Part shown: positions 1 to 6,853 of the stretch, in pieces
Position numbering within the stretch: position 1 is the stretch's first letter
Layout of the letters: every line of letters starts with the position of its first letter
Assembly: GCA_016710525.1 (NCBI GenBank)
Contig: JADJVQ010000101.1
Span: 1-13,020 of the forward strand
Direction: 5' to 3'
Length of the DNA stretch: 13,020 nucleotides
Source of the DNA: Burkholderiaceae bacterium
GTDB taxonomy: Bacteria; Pseudomonadota; Gammaproteobacteria; Burkholderiales; Burkholderiaceae_E
Made by a program: the position numbers and the translations under genes
The notes under the pieces: generated by a model
Databases searched by the model: none
What the model was told of the DNA's origin: nothing
Seen by the model: only the letters and a program-made list of their open reading frames with translations

Positions 1-186
1 GACAGCTGCGCGCAGGAGTGCTGGGCGCGCTACCCGCAAACGATCACCAAGTTCCTGGGCACACCGTCCGAGCGCATGCTGTTCACCGGCATGGCGATCG
101 GCTACCAGGACACCTCGCACCCGATCAACCAGCTGGTCACGCAACGCGCGCCGCTGGACGAGTTCGCCAAGTTCCACGGCGTCTGA
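1..186 (+). CDS. Nitroreductase family protein, C-terminal fragment
   Basis: The window opens inside this gene; only the last 61 codons and the TGA stop are present. The visible tail reads in frame 1, with a conserved C-terminal block around KFLGTPSERMLFTGMAIGYQD, followed by a short hydrophilic end (FAKFHGV). A 'fL-G-p-x-x-x-m-l-x-x-G-x-a-x-G-y' block close to the C-terminus is typical of FMN-dependent nitroreductases of the NfnB/PnbA type, which reduce nitroaromatics, quinones or enones with NAD(P)H. The FMN-binding N-terminal part lies outside the window, so cofactor residues cannot be checked. The next gene starts 16 bp after the stop behind its own ribosome binding site, suggesting co-transcription with the CMD-family and SDR genes. 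The family call is fairly secure; the substrate is unknown. Confidence 0.75.
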   Translation, partial: DSCAQECWARYPQTITKFLGTPSERMLFTGMAIGYQDTSHPINQLVTQRAPLDEFAKFHGV

Positions 187-202
187 CCCGAAGGAGCCCG
201 CC

Positions 203-759
203 ATGGCCCGCCTGCCCTATCTGGAAAAATCGCAAGTCGCCGCCGAACATCAGGACCTGATGGACCGCGACATCACGCTGTACAAACAACTGGTCCACAG
301 CCCGGGCGCGCTGCGCGCGTTCCGCGGACTGGGCGGCTACATCCGCTTCAAGAGCCCGCTGGACGCGCGGCTGCGCGAGCTGGCGATCCTGCAGGTCGGC
401 TACCTGGCGCGGCCGAGTACGAGTGGTCGCATCACATCAAGCTGGGCTACACATTCGGCGTGACCGATGCCGACATCGAGGCCCTGATCGCCGACACCGA
501 AGGCCGCCCCGCCCAGCTCGATCCGCTCAGTGCGCTCGTGATCAAGGGCGCGCGCGAAATGACCTCCGAGGGCGAAATGTCGGCGGCCACGTTCGCCGCG
601 CTGTCGGGGCACCTGCCCAACGAGCACCTGGTCGACCTGATCATGACGGTCGCGTTCTACAACGGCGTGGTTCGCGTGCTGGGCAGCCTGCAGATCGACG
701 TCGAGCCCGACTACCAGCCGTACCTGGCGCGCTACCCGCTGCCGCCGAAAGCGGCGTGA
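203..759 (+). pseudogene. Carboxymuconolactone decarboxylase (CMD) family protein, frameshifted
   Basis: Two adjacent reading frames together encode one CMD/AhpD-like protein of about 185 residues. The first frame starts at ATG 203 behind AAGGAG (191-196). It runs through the conserved block LRELAILQVGYLA and then loses sense. Shifting frame at about 410-412 restores AEYEWSHHIKLGYTFGVTDADI and continues to TGA 757-759. A single missing base near 410/411 explains this exactly. CMD-family proteins are small all-helical enzymes or hydroperoxidases; in catabolic clusters they often act on lactone or peroxide intermediates. Both halves look well conserved, so this is either a very recent mutation or a sequencing/assembly error. 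As written the product would be truncated after a short out-of-frame tail (stop at 461-463). The gene sits between the nitroreductase and the SDR gene. Confidence 0.8.
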
Positions 760-784
760 GCCATTCTTCCATAGGAGACTTCAG

Positions 785-1591
785 ATGCGCATGCAGAACA
801 AGGTGGTGGTCCTCATCGGCGCCGGCCAGAGCCCCGGTGAAGGCGTGGGCAACGGGCGCGCCGCGGCGCTGCTGTATGCCCGCGAAGGCGCGAAGGTGCT
901 GGCGGTCGACCGCGACCTGCTGGCGGCCAGCGACACGGCATCCGCCGTGGCGGCCGAAGGCGGCATCTGCGAGTCGTTCCAGGCCGACGTCACCCGCGAG
1001 GCCGAGCTCACCGCGGCCATCATGGATGCCAAGAAGCGCTGGCAGCGGATCGATGTGCTGCACTACAACGTCGGCGTGAGCCTGGCCGGCGGCGACCGCA
1101 CGCCACTGGAGATCACCGAGGACGCGTTCGACAACGTCAACGCGATCAACCTGCGCGGCTACGTGATGGCGGTCAAGCACGTGCTGCCGATCATGCGGGC
1201 GCAGCGCTCCGGCGTGATCCTGAGCATCTCGTCGGTGGCCGCCTGGTCGACCACCTACCCCACGGTCGCCTACAAGACCTCGAAGGCCGGCATGATCGCC
1301 TTCACCGAGCAGATCGCGCGCCAGAACGCCGAATACGGCATTCGCGCCAATGTGGTCCTGCCCGGTCTGATGGACACGCCGATGGCCGTCGACACGCGGG
1401 CCCGCGAATGGGGCAAGCCGCGCAGCGAGATCGCGGCGGCGCGTGATGCGCAGGTGCCCTTGCGGCGCAAGATGGGGACCGGGTGGGATACCGCCAATGC
1501 GTGCCTGTTCCTGGCGTCGGACGAGGCCAACTTCATCACCGGGGTGGCACTGCCGGTCGATGGTGGGGCGAGTCTGCGGGGTGGGGCCTGA
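785..1591 (+). CDS. SDR family NAD(P)-dependent oxidoreductase
   Basis: A complete 268-residue classical short-chain dehydrogenase/reductase. The start is ATG 785 with AGGAG at 773-777, seven bases upstream; Met3 is a possible alternative start. The Rossmann fold opens with a glycine-rich loop around residues 12-24 (GAGQSPGEGVGNG, longer than the usual TGxxxGxG). Asp42 ends the second strand and suggests NAD(H) preference. Asp68-Val69 is the adenine-contacting pair. YNVG (94-97) replaces the usual NNAG. The catalytic set is visible as Asn122, Ser150, Tyr163 and Lys167 (YKTSK), with the correct 13-residue Ser-Tyr spacing. PGLMDTPM near residue 192 and VDGGAS at the end are standard SDR C-terminal features. 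It would oxidise a hydroxyl or reduce a keto group on an unknown substrate. It follows the broken CMD gene by 25 bp, as the last gene of this (+) group. Confidence 0.92.
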   Translation: MRMQNKVVVLIGAGQSPGEGVGNGRAAALLYAREGAKVLAVDRDLLAASDTASAVAAEGGICESFQADVTREAELTAAIMDAKKRWQRIDVLHYNVGVSLAGGDRTPLEITEDAFDNVNAINLRGYVMAVKHVLPIMRAQRSGVILSISSVAAWSTTYPTVAYKTSKAGMIAFTEQIARQNAEYGIRANVVLPGLMDTPMAVDTRAREWGKPRSEIAAARDAQVPLRRKMGTGWDTANACLFLASDEANFITGVALPVDGGASLRGGA

Positions 1592-1605
1592 CGGTTGGTG
1601 TGTTG

Positions 1606-1812
1606 CCGATGGGTGCTCGCCCGCGGGGCGCCTGACGGCTGGCCCTCGCTGACGCGAGGGTGCCCTGTGGTGCTCGCCGTCCGGGGCGGGCGTGCAAACT
1701 CGGCCCGGCGGGCCTCAAACATGCACGCCCGGCCGCGCTGCGCGCGGCTGCCCCCGGTCGGCTGTGCTCCTCGGCTGCGCCGACAGGCCACCCGCGCCCG
1801 AGCACCCATCGG
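1606..1812 (-). repeat. Structured intergenic repeat, copy R1
   Basis: First of eight copies of the same element, here in the reverse orientation relative to R2 and R4-R8. The outer arms are a 14-bp perfect inverted repeat (CCGATGGGTGCTCG at 1606-1619 against 1799-1812), shorter and more decayed than in other copies. The core contains the conserved GCCGAGTTTGC block (reverse strand) and the hairpins described for R4. The H3 stem GGGCGTGC/GCACGCCC has the T-A version of the variable pair (1693/1725). Its apical helix is GGCCC-GCC-GGGCC, where other copies have GGCCT-GAA-AGGCC. H4 is CCCTCGC/GCGAGGG. It begins 15 bp after the SDR stop codon. A 9-mer around that stop (GCCTGACGG, 1586-1594) recurs at 1630-1638 inside the element. 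Confidence 0.9.
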
Positions 1813-2007
1813 AAATTCGATCATCGTGGCGTGCGAAGAGCCCCACCGCGCGAGGGCATTTGCTGGTTGATGAAGAACGCACCGCGCGAGGTGCTTGGGG
1901 CCAGCTGGCCGCACCCTGACACCATCGCGTCGCGGGACGGATTCAACACGCACTCGCGGATACTCGCGAACACGCCTGGGTTTCCTTCGCACACCCAGAC
2001 GCACCGA
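1813..2007. other. Spacer between repeats R1 and R2, no gene seen
   Basis: This is 195 bp between two repeat copies in the convergent gap. I see no plausible coding region, RNA gene or terminator with a T-tract. A 12-mer, CACCGCGCGAGG, occurs twice (1844-1855 and 1880-1891). The second copy lies in a small hairpin, GCACC-GCGCGA-GGTGC. Neither has a clear meaning. Confidence 0.5.
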
Positions 2008-2232
2008 GCGCGGCGCGGGGCGCGTGAGGCCGGGTCGGTTGGCCATGGACGTCGCCGAGGAGCACAGCGACTCGGGGGCAGCCGCGCGCAGCGCGGCCGG
2101 GCGCGCTTGTCTGAGGCCAGAAAGGCCGAGTTTGCGCGTCCGCCCCGAGACGCGAGCACCGCAGGGAACCCTCGCGCAGCGAGGGCGACGCCCCAGGCCA
2201 ACCGACCCGGCCTCACGCGCCCCGCGCCGCGC
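2008..2232 (+). repeat. Structured intergenic repeat, copy R2, overlapping a gene end
   Basis: The arms are a perfect 37-bp inverted repeat: 2008-2044 against 2196-2232. The match stops abruptly at its outer edge. The core (2045-2195, 151 nt) carries H1 GTCGC/GCGAC, H2 GCCGCGC-GCA-GCGCGGC, H3 GGGCGCGC/GCGCGTCC (the C-G version of the variable pair, 2104/2136) and H4 CCCTCGC-GCA-GCGAGGG. The right arm runs through the stop codon and last six codons of the serine hydrolase gene (2213-2232). The left arm is therefore an inverted second copy of that gene end, 186 bp away in non-coding DNA. Confidence 0.93.
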
Positions 2233-3433
2233 CCGCGCCGAGCACCGCCTCGTAAACCCGCCGCTTCAGATCAAACGAAAACGGATGCCAGAACGCCATC
2301 TGCCGCTGCGCCATCACCAGCCCGGCCAGGTTGTGGCGCGGCGAAATCCACCAGTGGGTACCGGCAATGCCGCCCCACTGCAACTCGCCGAGCGACGCCG
2401 GCGGATCGATCGACGAAGGCGCGAGCGTGACCGCGCCACTCAGGCCGAAGCCCTTGCCGCGAATCTGTCCCTGGCCCAGAAAGTTGATCCACTGGCCCTC
2501 GGGAAGCTGGTTCGTCATCATGGCCGCCAGCGTCTCGGGCTTGAGCAGGGTCGGGCCGCCCGGCACCAGCGCACGGATCAGGGCGATCATGTCCGGCAGC
2601 GAGGTGACCAGACCGCCGCCGCCCGACAACCGGGCGAAGGGCCTGCGATAGGCCTGCGGATACGGCGCGTCGTCGGTGCGCGTCAGACCCGGCTTCAGTG
2701 GATCAAGCACATCGGCCCCCGCGTAATAGGCGACCAGCCGATGCTGCTGGTCTGGCGGCACCACGAACGTGGTGTCGGCCATGCCCAGCGGACCGAGGAT
2801 GCGCTGGCCGATGAACACATCGAACGCCTGGCCGCTGACCACTTCAACCAGCCGCGACAGCACGTCGGTGGCCACCGAATACTCCCAGCTGGTGCCCGGG
2901 TGAAACGACAGCGGCAGGTCGGCCAGCGCATCGATCATGTCGGACAGCGGCGTGTCCTGATTGCGCACCTTGCGCGCGTTGTACCCCTTGAACATCGGCG
3001 TGCCCGGATCGAAGATCCCGTAGCTCAGCCCCGCGCTGTGGCTGAGCAGATGGCGCACGGTGATCGACGCGCGGGCCGGTTCGGTGTCGTCCAGCCGGGT
3101 CGCACCGGGCTTGAGGACCTGCCGGTTGCCCAATTGCGCAATGTATCGCTCGATCGGATCGTCCAGCGCGATGCGCCCGTCTTCGACCAGCAGCAGCGTC
3201 GCGCACGAGGTGATCAGCTTGGTGCTCGAGAACGCCCGGAACAGGTGATCGGGGCGCAGCGCGACGCCGGCCTCCTTGTCGGCCCAGCCCTCGCAGTGCA
3301 GGTCGACGATGTCGCGGCCCACCAGCACGGCCGACGACACGCCTGCGAGGATATTGCCGTCGACCCAGCGGCGCATCGCGGCGTGCGTCGCGCTGAAGTC
3401 ATGGGGATTCGCCTTCACTGCGAGATCTTGCAC
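2213..3433 (-). CDS. Serine hydrolase, beta-lactamase class C / family VIII esterase-like
   Basis: A 406-residue protein on the minus strand. The start is GTG at 3433, supported by AGGAG on that strand (CTCCT at 3441-3445) seven bases upstream. The nucleophile motif SxxK is Ser69-Ser-Thr-Lys72 (FSSTK). The second motif, Tyr185-Ser-Val (WEYSVATDVL), replaces the YxN of true class C beta-lactamases and is common in related esterases. The third box is GGIAGTHWW (354-362) in place of KTG. LLSHSAGL at 129-136 is also typical of this superfamily. There is no signal peptide, so the enzyme is probably cytoplasmic. That fits an esterase or lactone/amide hydrolase in a catabolic cluster better than an antibiotic-resistance enzyme. 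Its last six codons lie inside the right arm of repeat R2. Its 5' side faces the HpaB/AbfD-like gene across a 288-bp divergent region. Confidence 0.88.
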   Translation of the reverse strand: MQDLAVKANPHDFSATHAAMRRWVDGNILAGVSSAVLVGRDIVDLHCEGWADKEAGVALRPDHLFRAFSSTKLITSCATLLLVEDGRIALDDPIERYIAQLGNRQVLKPGATRLDDTEPARASITVRHLLSHSAGLSYGIFDPGTPMFKGYNARKVRNQDTPLSDMIDALADLPLSFHPGTSWEYSVATDVLSRLVEVVSGQAFDVFIGQRILGPLGMADTTFVVPPDQQHRLVAYYAGADVLDPLKPGLTRTDDAPYPQAYRRPFARLSGGGGLVTSLPDMIALIRALVPGGPTLLKPETLAAMMTNQLPEGQWINFLGQGQIRGKGFGLSGAVTLAPSSIDPPASLGELQWGGIAGTHWWISPRHNLAGLVMAQRQMAFWHPFSFDLKRRVYEAVLGAGAARGA

Positions 3434-3466
3434 CGGGGGTCTCCTAGGCTCATCGGTGAGCGGTGT

Positions 3467-3515
<49 letters not shown>

Positions 3516-3553
3516 TTGCCATCAGGATAAGCGATTCGCCCAGTGCGATATTT

Positions 3554-3574
3554 CGGACCGGCATGGCCGGACCG
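3554..3574. promoter_or_regulatory. Imperfect 21-bp dyad, candidate operator
   Basis: CGGACCGGC at 3554-3562 and GCCGGACCG at 3566-3574 form an inverted repeat with one mismatch around ATG. It directly follows GATATTT, a possible but unsupported -10 for the (+) gene. A regulator-binding site is possible; the regulator is unknown. Confidence 0.35.
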
Positions 3575-3721
3575 CTGCGTCCTCCTGGTTCAGCGGATGT
3601 GGCAACCTCGCTGGCGTGTGCCCTCCCCGGCACAGGCCTTCGCAGTCCGGCCGGCAACTCCCGCCCGGCACGCGGCAAGACGCGCACTCGCGCTCCCCCT
3701 TCCTGAATCCAGGAGATTCCC

Positions 3722-5143
3722 GTGGCCCTCAGAACCGCCAATCAGTACCTCGACAGCCTGCGCGACGACCGCGTGGTGTATTACGCGGGCGAGCGAATCC
3801 GTGACGTCGTGGAACACCCGCATTTCGGACTGCGCGCCCGCGCAAATGCCGAACAGTTCGGCCGGGGTCCGGAAGAAGATCCGGCCACGCTGGCCTTGCG
3901 CACCGTGCGACTGCCCGACGGCGAGCCGATCCATCGCTGGCACGAGCCGCCCAAGAATCGCGACGAACTGCTGAAGTTCATCGAGATGGAAGAAAGCATG
4001 CCGGGCGACGCGCATGGCGCAATGACCGCGGGACTCTCGGGTCTGCGCATCTTGTCGCGCAAGATGGACGCCAAGCACGGCACGGCGTACACGCCGCGCA
4101 TCGATGCCTACGCGGACTGGTATGCGCGCAACGACATGCATGGCGCGTTCGCCATGACCGATGCCAAGGGCGACCGCTCCAAGCCGCCCTCGGGCCAGGC
4201 CGACCCGGACCTGTGGCTGCGGGTGGTCGAACGCCGCAAGGACGGCATCGTGATTCGCGGCGCCAAGACCTCGGTCACCTCGGCGGCACTGGCCAACGAA
4301 CTGCTGGTGCTGCCCACCCACGGCATGGGACCGGCCGATGCCGACTGGTCGGTGGCCTGCGCAGTGCCGGCCAACGCGCCCGGCGTGGTGATGATCTCCA
4401 ACTACGCCGGCGCGCCCTGGGGCGAACGATTCCGCTTCGACAAGCCCGTCAGTCACAGCACCTTCCATCACGATGCCACCGTGATCTTCAATGACGTGTT
4501 CGTGCCCAACGAGCGCGTGTTCATGGACGGCGAGTTCGAGTTCACCCGCGAACTGCTCGGCTATTTCACCACCCTGCACCGCACCGGTGTGCTGGTCAAC
4601 GAGCCGCGCGGCACGCGCCGGCTGATCGGCGCGGCGCAGCTGATGGCGCGCTACAACGGCCTGGAGTCGGTCGGAGCGATCCGCTCCACCATCGCGGAAA
4701 TGATCGAGACCGCGCAGCTGCTCGACGCCTTGCGTTTCACCGCACTGAATCGCGTGCAGATCATCGAGGGCATCTGCGTGCCGGATGCGGTCGCCTGCAA
4801 CCTGGCCGGCCTGACCGTGACCGGCAAGCGGGACGCCTATCTCACCTTCCTGTGCGAACTGTGCGGCGGCCCGGTGCTCACCGCGCCGTCGGGCCTGGAC
4901 CTGGTCAATCCCGAGACCGCCGCGATGGTGAAAAAGTACTACGTCGGCAAGGAGGGCGTCAGCGCCGAGGAACGGCTGCGCCTGGTCAAGTACATCTACG
5001 ACGTGTGTGCCTCGGATGCGTCCGGCTGGACACGCGCGTCCGGCGTCACCGCGGCGGGATCGCCCGGCGCGCGGCGGGTGGCGGTGGGGCGTGGATTCGA
5101 TCTCGAGGGGTGCGTGAAGGCGGTGCTGGGCGAGATTTCCTGA
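3722..5143 (+). CDS. HpaB / 4-hydroxybutyryl-CoA dehydratase (AbfD) family flavoprotein
   Basis: A 473-residue protein starting at GTG 3722 with AGGAG (3711-3715) six bases upstream. The family contains FADH2-dependent 4-hydroxyphenylacetate 3-monooxygenases (HpaB) and the FAD/[4Fe-4S] enzyme 4-hydroxybutyryl-CoA dehydratase (AbfD). From memory of the AbfD sequence, this protein is closer to that branch: an N-terminal MALRTANQYLDSLR, then GAMT/AMTDAKGDRSKPP, QADPDLWLRVVERRKDGIV and RGAKTS blocks in the same order. The AbfD cluster ligands (two Cys near residue 100, His292, Cys299) are mostly missing. The His is kept (LHRTG, His286), the position seven residues later is Asn, and there is no Cys in the segment around residues 90-105. 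It therefore probably uses only flavin, as a monooxygenase, dehydrogenase or a dehydratase with altered chemistry. It is transcribed away from the serine hydrolase. Repeat R3 begins 33 bp after its stop. Confidence 0.85.
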   Translation: MALRTANQYLDSLRDDRVVYYAGERIRDVVEHPHFGLRARANAEQFGRGPEEDPATLALRTVRLPDGEPIHRWHEPPKNRDELLKFIEMEESMPGDAHGAMTAGLSGLRILSRKMDAKHGTAYTPRIDAYADWYARNDMHGAFAMTDAKGDRSKPPSGQADPDLWLRVVERRKDGIVIRGAKTSVTSAALANELLVLPTHGMGPADADWSVACAVPANAPGVVMISNYAGAPWGERFRFDKPVSHSTFHHDATVIFNDVFVPNERVFMDGEFEFTRELLGYFTTLHRTGVLVNEPRGTRRLIGAAQLMARYNGLESVGAIRSTIAEMIETAQLLDALRFTALNRVQIIEGICVPDAVACNLAGLTVTGKRDAYLTFLCELCGGPVLTAPSGLDLVNPETAAMVKKYYVGKEGVSAEERLRLVKYIYDVCASDASGWTRASGVTAAGSPGARRVAVGRGFDLEGCVKAVLGEIS

Positions 5144-5147
5144 AGCT

Positions 5148-5186
5148 GCGTGGTGAGGCCGGCCGGGCGTTTGCGTGGTGAGGCCG
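5148..5186. repeat. 14-bp direct repeat at the edge of R3
   Basis: GCGTGGTGAGGCCG occurs at 5148-5161 and again at 5173-5186. The second copy runs into the left arm of repeat R3. It may be a trace of how the arm formed. Confidence 0.8.
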
Positions 5187-5390
5187 CGTGATGCGTCCGG
5201 CTGGGCCTGGCGGCTGGCCCTCGCTGCGCGAGGGTGCCCTGCGGTGCTCGCCGTCCGGGGCGGACGCGCAAACTCGGCCTTTCAGGCCTCAAACAAGCGC
5301 GCCCGACCGCGCTGCGCGCGGCTTCCCCCGGTCGGCTGCGCTCCTCGGCTGCGCCGACAGGCCCAGCCGGACGCATCACGCGGCCTCACC
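5177..5390 (-). repeat. Structured intergenic repeat, copy R3
   Basis: Reverse orientation, like R1. The arms are a perfect 33-bp inverted repeat (5177-5209 against 5358-5390), unrelated in sequence to the R4-R8 arms. In the core, H1 is the GTCGGC/GCCGAC version shared with R1, H3 has the C-G variable pair (5267/5299) and H4 is CCCTCGC/GCGAGGG. A 15-mer in the arm (GATGCGTCCGGCTGG, 5190-5204) is identical to 5015-5029 inside the upstream HpaB/AbfD-like gene. Confidence 0.92.
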
Positions 5391-5463
5391 TCCACCATCG
5401 GAGCGGGCCGAGACACCTCCAGGCAGAAGTAAACGAAGCTCGTCGCACGCCCCACTGCGTCGA

Positions 5464-5687
5464 GCAAGGTGCGCGGTGCGGGGCGCCGCTGCGGGCGGCC
5501 ATGGACGTCGCCGAGGAGCGCAGCGACTCGGGGGCAGCCGCGCCCTGGCGCGGCCGGGCGTGCTTGTCTGAGGCCTGAAAGGCCGAGTTTGCACGCCCGC
5601 CCCGAGACGCGAGCACCGCAGGGAACCCGGCAAAGCCGGGCGACGCCCCCGGCCGCCCGAAGCGGTACGCCGCACCGAGTGCCTTGC
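5464..5687 (+). repeat. Structured intergenic repeat, copy R4 (array 1, unit 1)
   Basis: Length 224 bp: left arm 5464-5500, core 5501-5650, right arm 5651-5687. The arms pair with several mismatches. Core helices in order are H1 GTCGC/GCGAC, H2 GCCGCGC-CCTG-GCGCGGC and H3 GGGCGTGC (5556-5563) with GCACGCCC (5591-5598). H3 encloses an inner helix, GGCCT-GAA-AGGCC. H4 is CCCGGC-AAA-GCCGGG. Unpaired strands between the H3 helices are TTGTCTGA and GAGTTT. A 60-bp spacer separates it from R5. Confidence 0.95.
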
Positions 5688-5747
5688 CCGCCCAAGACTC
5701 CCCCAGGCCGACCGGATCGCGTCTCGTCGCACGCCCCGATCCATCGA

Positions 5748-5971
5748 GCAAGGTGCGCGGTGCGGCGTGCCGCTTCGGGCGGCCATGGGCATCGCCGAGG
5801 AGCACAGCGACTCGGGGGCAGCCGCGCCCTGGCGCGGCCGGGCGTGCTTGTCTGAGGCCTGAAAGGCCGAGTTTGCACGCCCGCCCCGAGACGCGAGCAC
5901 CGCAGGGAACCCGGCAAAGCCGGGCGACGCCCCCGGCCGCCCGAAGCGGTACGCCGCACCGAGTGCCTTGC
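5748..5971 (+). repeat. Structured intergenic repeat, copy R5 (array 1, unit 2)
   Basis: Length 224 bp: left arm 5748-5784, core 5785-5934, right arm 5935-5971. The arms pair at 33 of 37 positions. The core is nearly identical to R4, but H1 starts ATCGC, losing its terminal pair. The H3 variable pair is T-A (5845/5877). Confidence 0.95.
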
Positions 5972-6031
5972 CCGCACAAGACACCCCCAGGCCGACCGGA
6001 TCGCGTCTCGTCGCACGCCCCGATCCATCGA

Positions 6032-6255
6032 GCAAGGTGCGCGGTGCGGGGCGCCGCTTCGGGCGGCCATGGGCGTCGCCGAGGAGCACAGCGACTCGGG
6101 GGCAGCCGCGCGCTGGCGCGGCCGGGCGTGCTTGTCTGAGGCCTGAAAGGCCGAGTTTGCACGCCCGCCCCGAGACGCGAGCACCGCAGGGAACCCGGCA
6201 AAGCCGGGCGACGCCCCCGGCCGCCCGAAGCGGTACCCCGCACCGCGCACCTTGC
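6032..6255 (+). repeat. Structured intergenic repeat, copy R6 (array 1, unit 3)
   Basis: Length 224 bp: left arm 6032-6068, core 6069-6218, right arm 6219-6255. The arms pair at 35 of 37 positions. The H2 loop differs from R4 (GCCGCGC-GCTG-GCGCGGC) while its stem is kept. The H3 variable pair is T-A (6129/6161). The last four bases of the right arm (TTGC) begin the possible -35 of the next gene. Confidence 0.95.
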
Positions 6256-6282
6256 CCGCCCCCACCCCACAAGGCGCACAAT
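6252..6282 (+). promoter_or_regulatory. Possible promoter of the exported-protein gene
   Basis: TTGCCC (6252-6257) and CACAAT (6277-6282) could be -35 and -10 with a 19-bp spacer, longer than ideal. The -10 lies nine bases before the GTG start at 6292, so the mRNA would be leaderless or nearly so; no ribosome binding site is visible. The -35 overlaps the end of repeat R6. Confidence 0.4.
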
Positions 6283-6291
6283 AGCGGCATC

Positions 6292-6708
6292 GTGAAATCA
6301 CTCCAGACCGTCATCGCCGCTGTCGCCGCCGCTCTGCTCGCCGCGCCGGTCGCCGCGCTCGCGCAGGCCGGTGCCGCACCCCTGCCGCGCGCATTCACGC
6401 CCGCGCCCTTCTACGGGCTGACGGGTCCGTATTCGGTGGGTGCGCATGCTTTTCCGGGTCATTGCGGGGCGGGCTTCTGTGACGACTCGGTCGCACTGGG
6501 TCGTACGCTGCGCCGTGAACTGCATCGGCAGGAACTGCGCCGCGAGCTCGACCAGCGGGCCGAAAGCGCCGCCCGCCCGCCCGACCCCAACCCCTATCTG
6601 ACGCCCCGCTACCTGCCGCCTCCGACGCCAGACTCGCACCTGCAGCCCCGCTATCGCGGCACCGGCGAGATCCGCCCGGAATACCTGACGCCAGCCCCGC
6701 CGCGTTAA
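6292..6708 (+). CDS. Small exported protein of unknown function
   Basis: A 138-residue protein starting at GTG 6292. I chose this start because it begins directly with a signal peptide: Lys2, a hydrophobic Ala/Val/Leu stretch (residues 7-23) and a cleavage site after ALA (residue 24). Upstream in-frame sequence is repeat DNA. The mature protein has a Cys pair in GHCGAGFCDDS, a charged Arg/Glu-rich helix-like segment (RTLRRELHRQELRRELDQR) and a Pro/Tyr-rich tail. The tail contains a loosely recurring motif: PYLTPRYLP, HLQPRY, EYLTPAP. It is probably periplasmic or surface-associated. I recognise no family. It sits alone between two repeat arrays, with no obvious link to the catabolic genes. 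The signal peptide, stop position and composition make a real gene likely. Confidence 0.7.
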   Translation: MKSLQTVIAAVAAALLAAPVAALAQAGAAPLPRAFTPAPFYGLTGPYSVGAHAFPGHCGAGFCDDSVALGRTLRRELHRQELRRELDQRAESAARPPDPNPYLTPRYLPPPTPDSHLQPRYRGTGEIRPEYLTPAPPR

Positions 6709-6853
6709 CTCAGCCAGCGGCCGCACGAGCCTCGTCTCATCCCTCGCCGGCATCCGCACAATTCCCCACCCCCCGAACGTCTCCGCGCACCTCCCAGCAC
6801 CGAGCAATGCGCGGGGGGGGTCGGTGTGGCGCGCTGCCGCCCCCACGCTCGCA
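6709..6853. other. Spacer between exported-protein gene and array 2
   Basis: This is 145 bp without a coding region. It contains a run of eight G at 6823-6830. The stretch starting GCAATGCGC near 6815 resembles the outer part of the R8 right arm (reverse strand) and may be a decayed repeat fragment. No terminator with a T-tract is visible. Confidence 0.4.

Larger units (their letters stand above)
5464..6255 (+). repeat. Tandem array 1: three element units with 284-bp period
   Basis: R4, R5 and R6 start at 5464, 5748 and 6032, exactly 284 bp apart. Each unit is a 224-bp element plus a 60-bp spacer. The two internal spacers (5688-5747 and 5972-6031) are nearly identical. The array ends 36 bp before the start codon of the small exported-protein gene. 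Confidence 0.95.

Noticed and set aside
460..759. Independent small gene for the second half of the CMD protein
   Set aside because: No ribosome binding site precedes 460, and the sequence just upstream (412-459) in the same frame continues the CMD fold, so this is the downstream part of a frameshifted gene.
5282..6398. Three long overlapping minus-strand open frames (about 300-340 codons each) across array 1, with repetitive predicted proteins
   Set aside because: They are open only because the repeats are GC-rich and poor in stop codons. All three frames are open over the same DNA, the 284-bp period shifts frame at each unit, and base changes preserve stems instead of codons.
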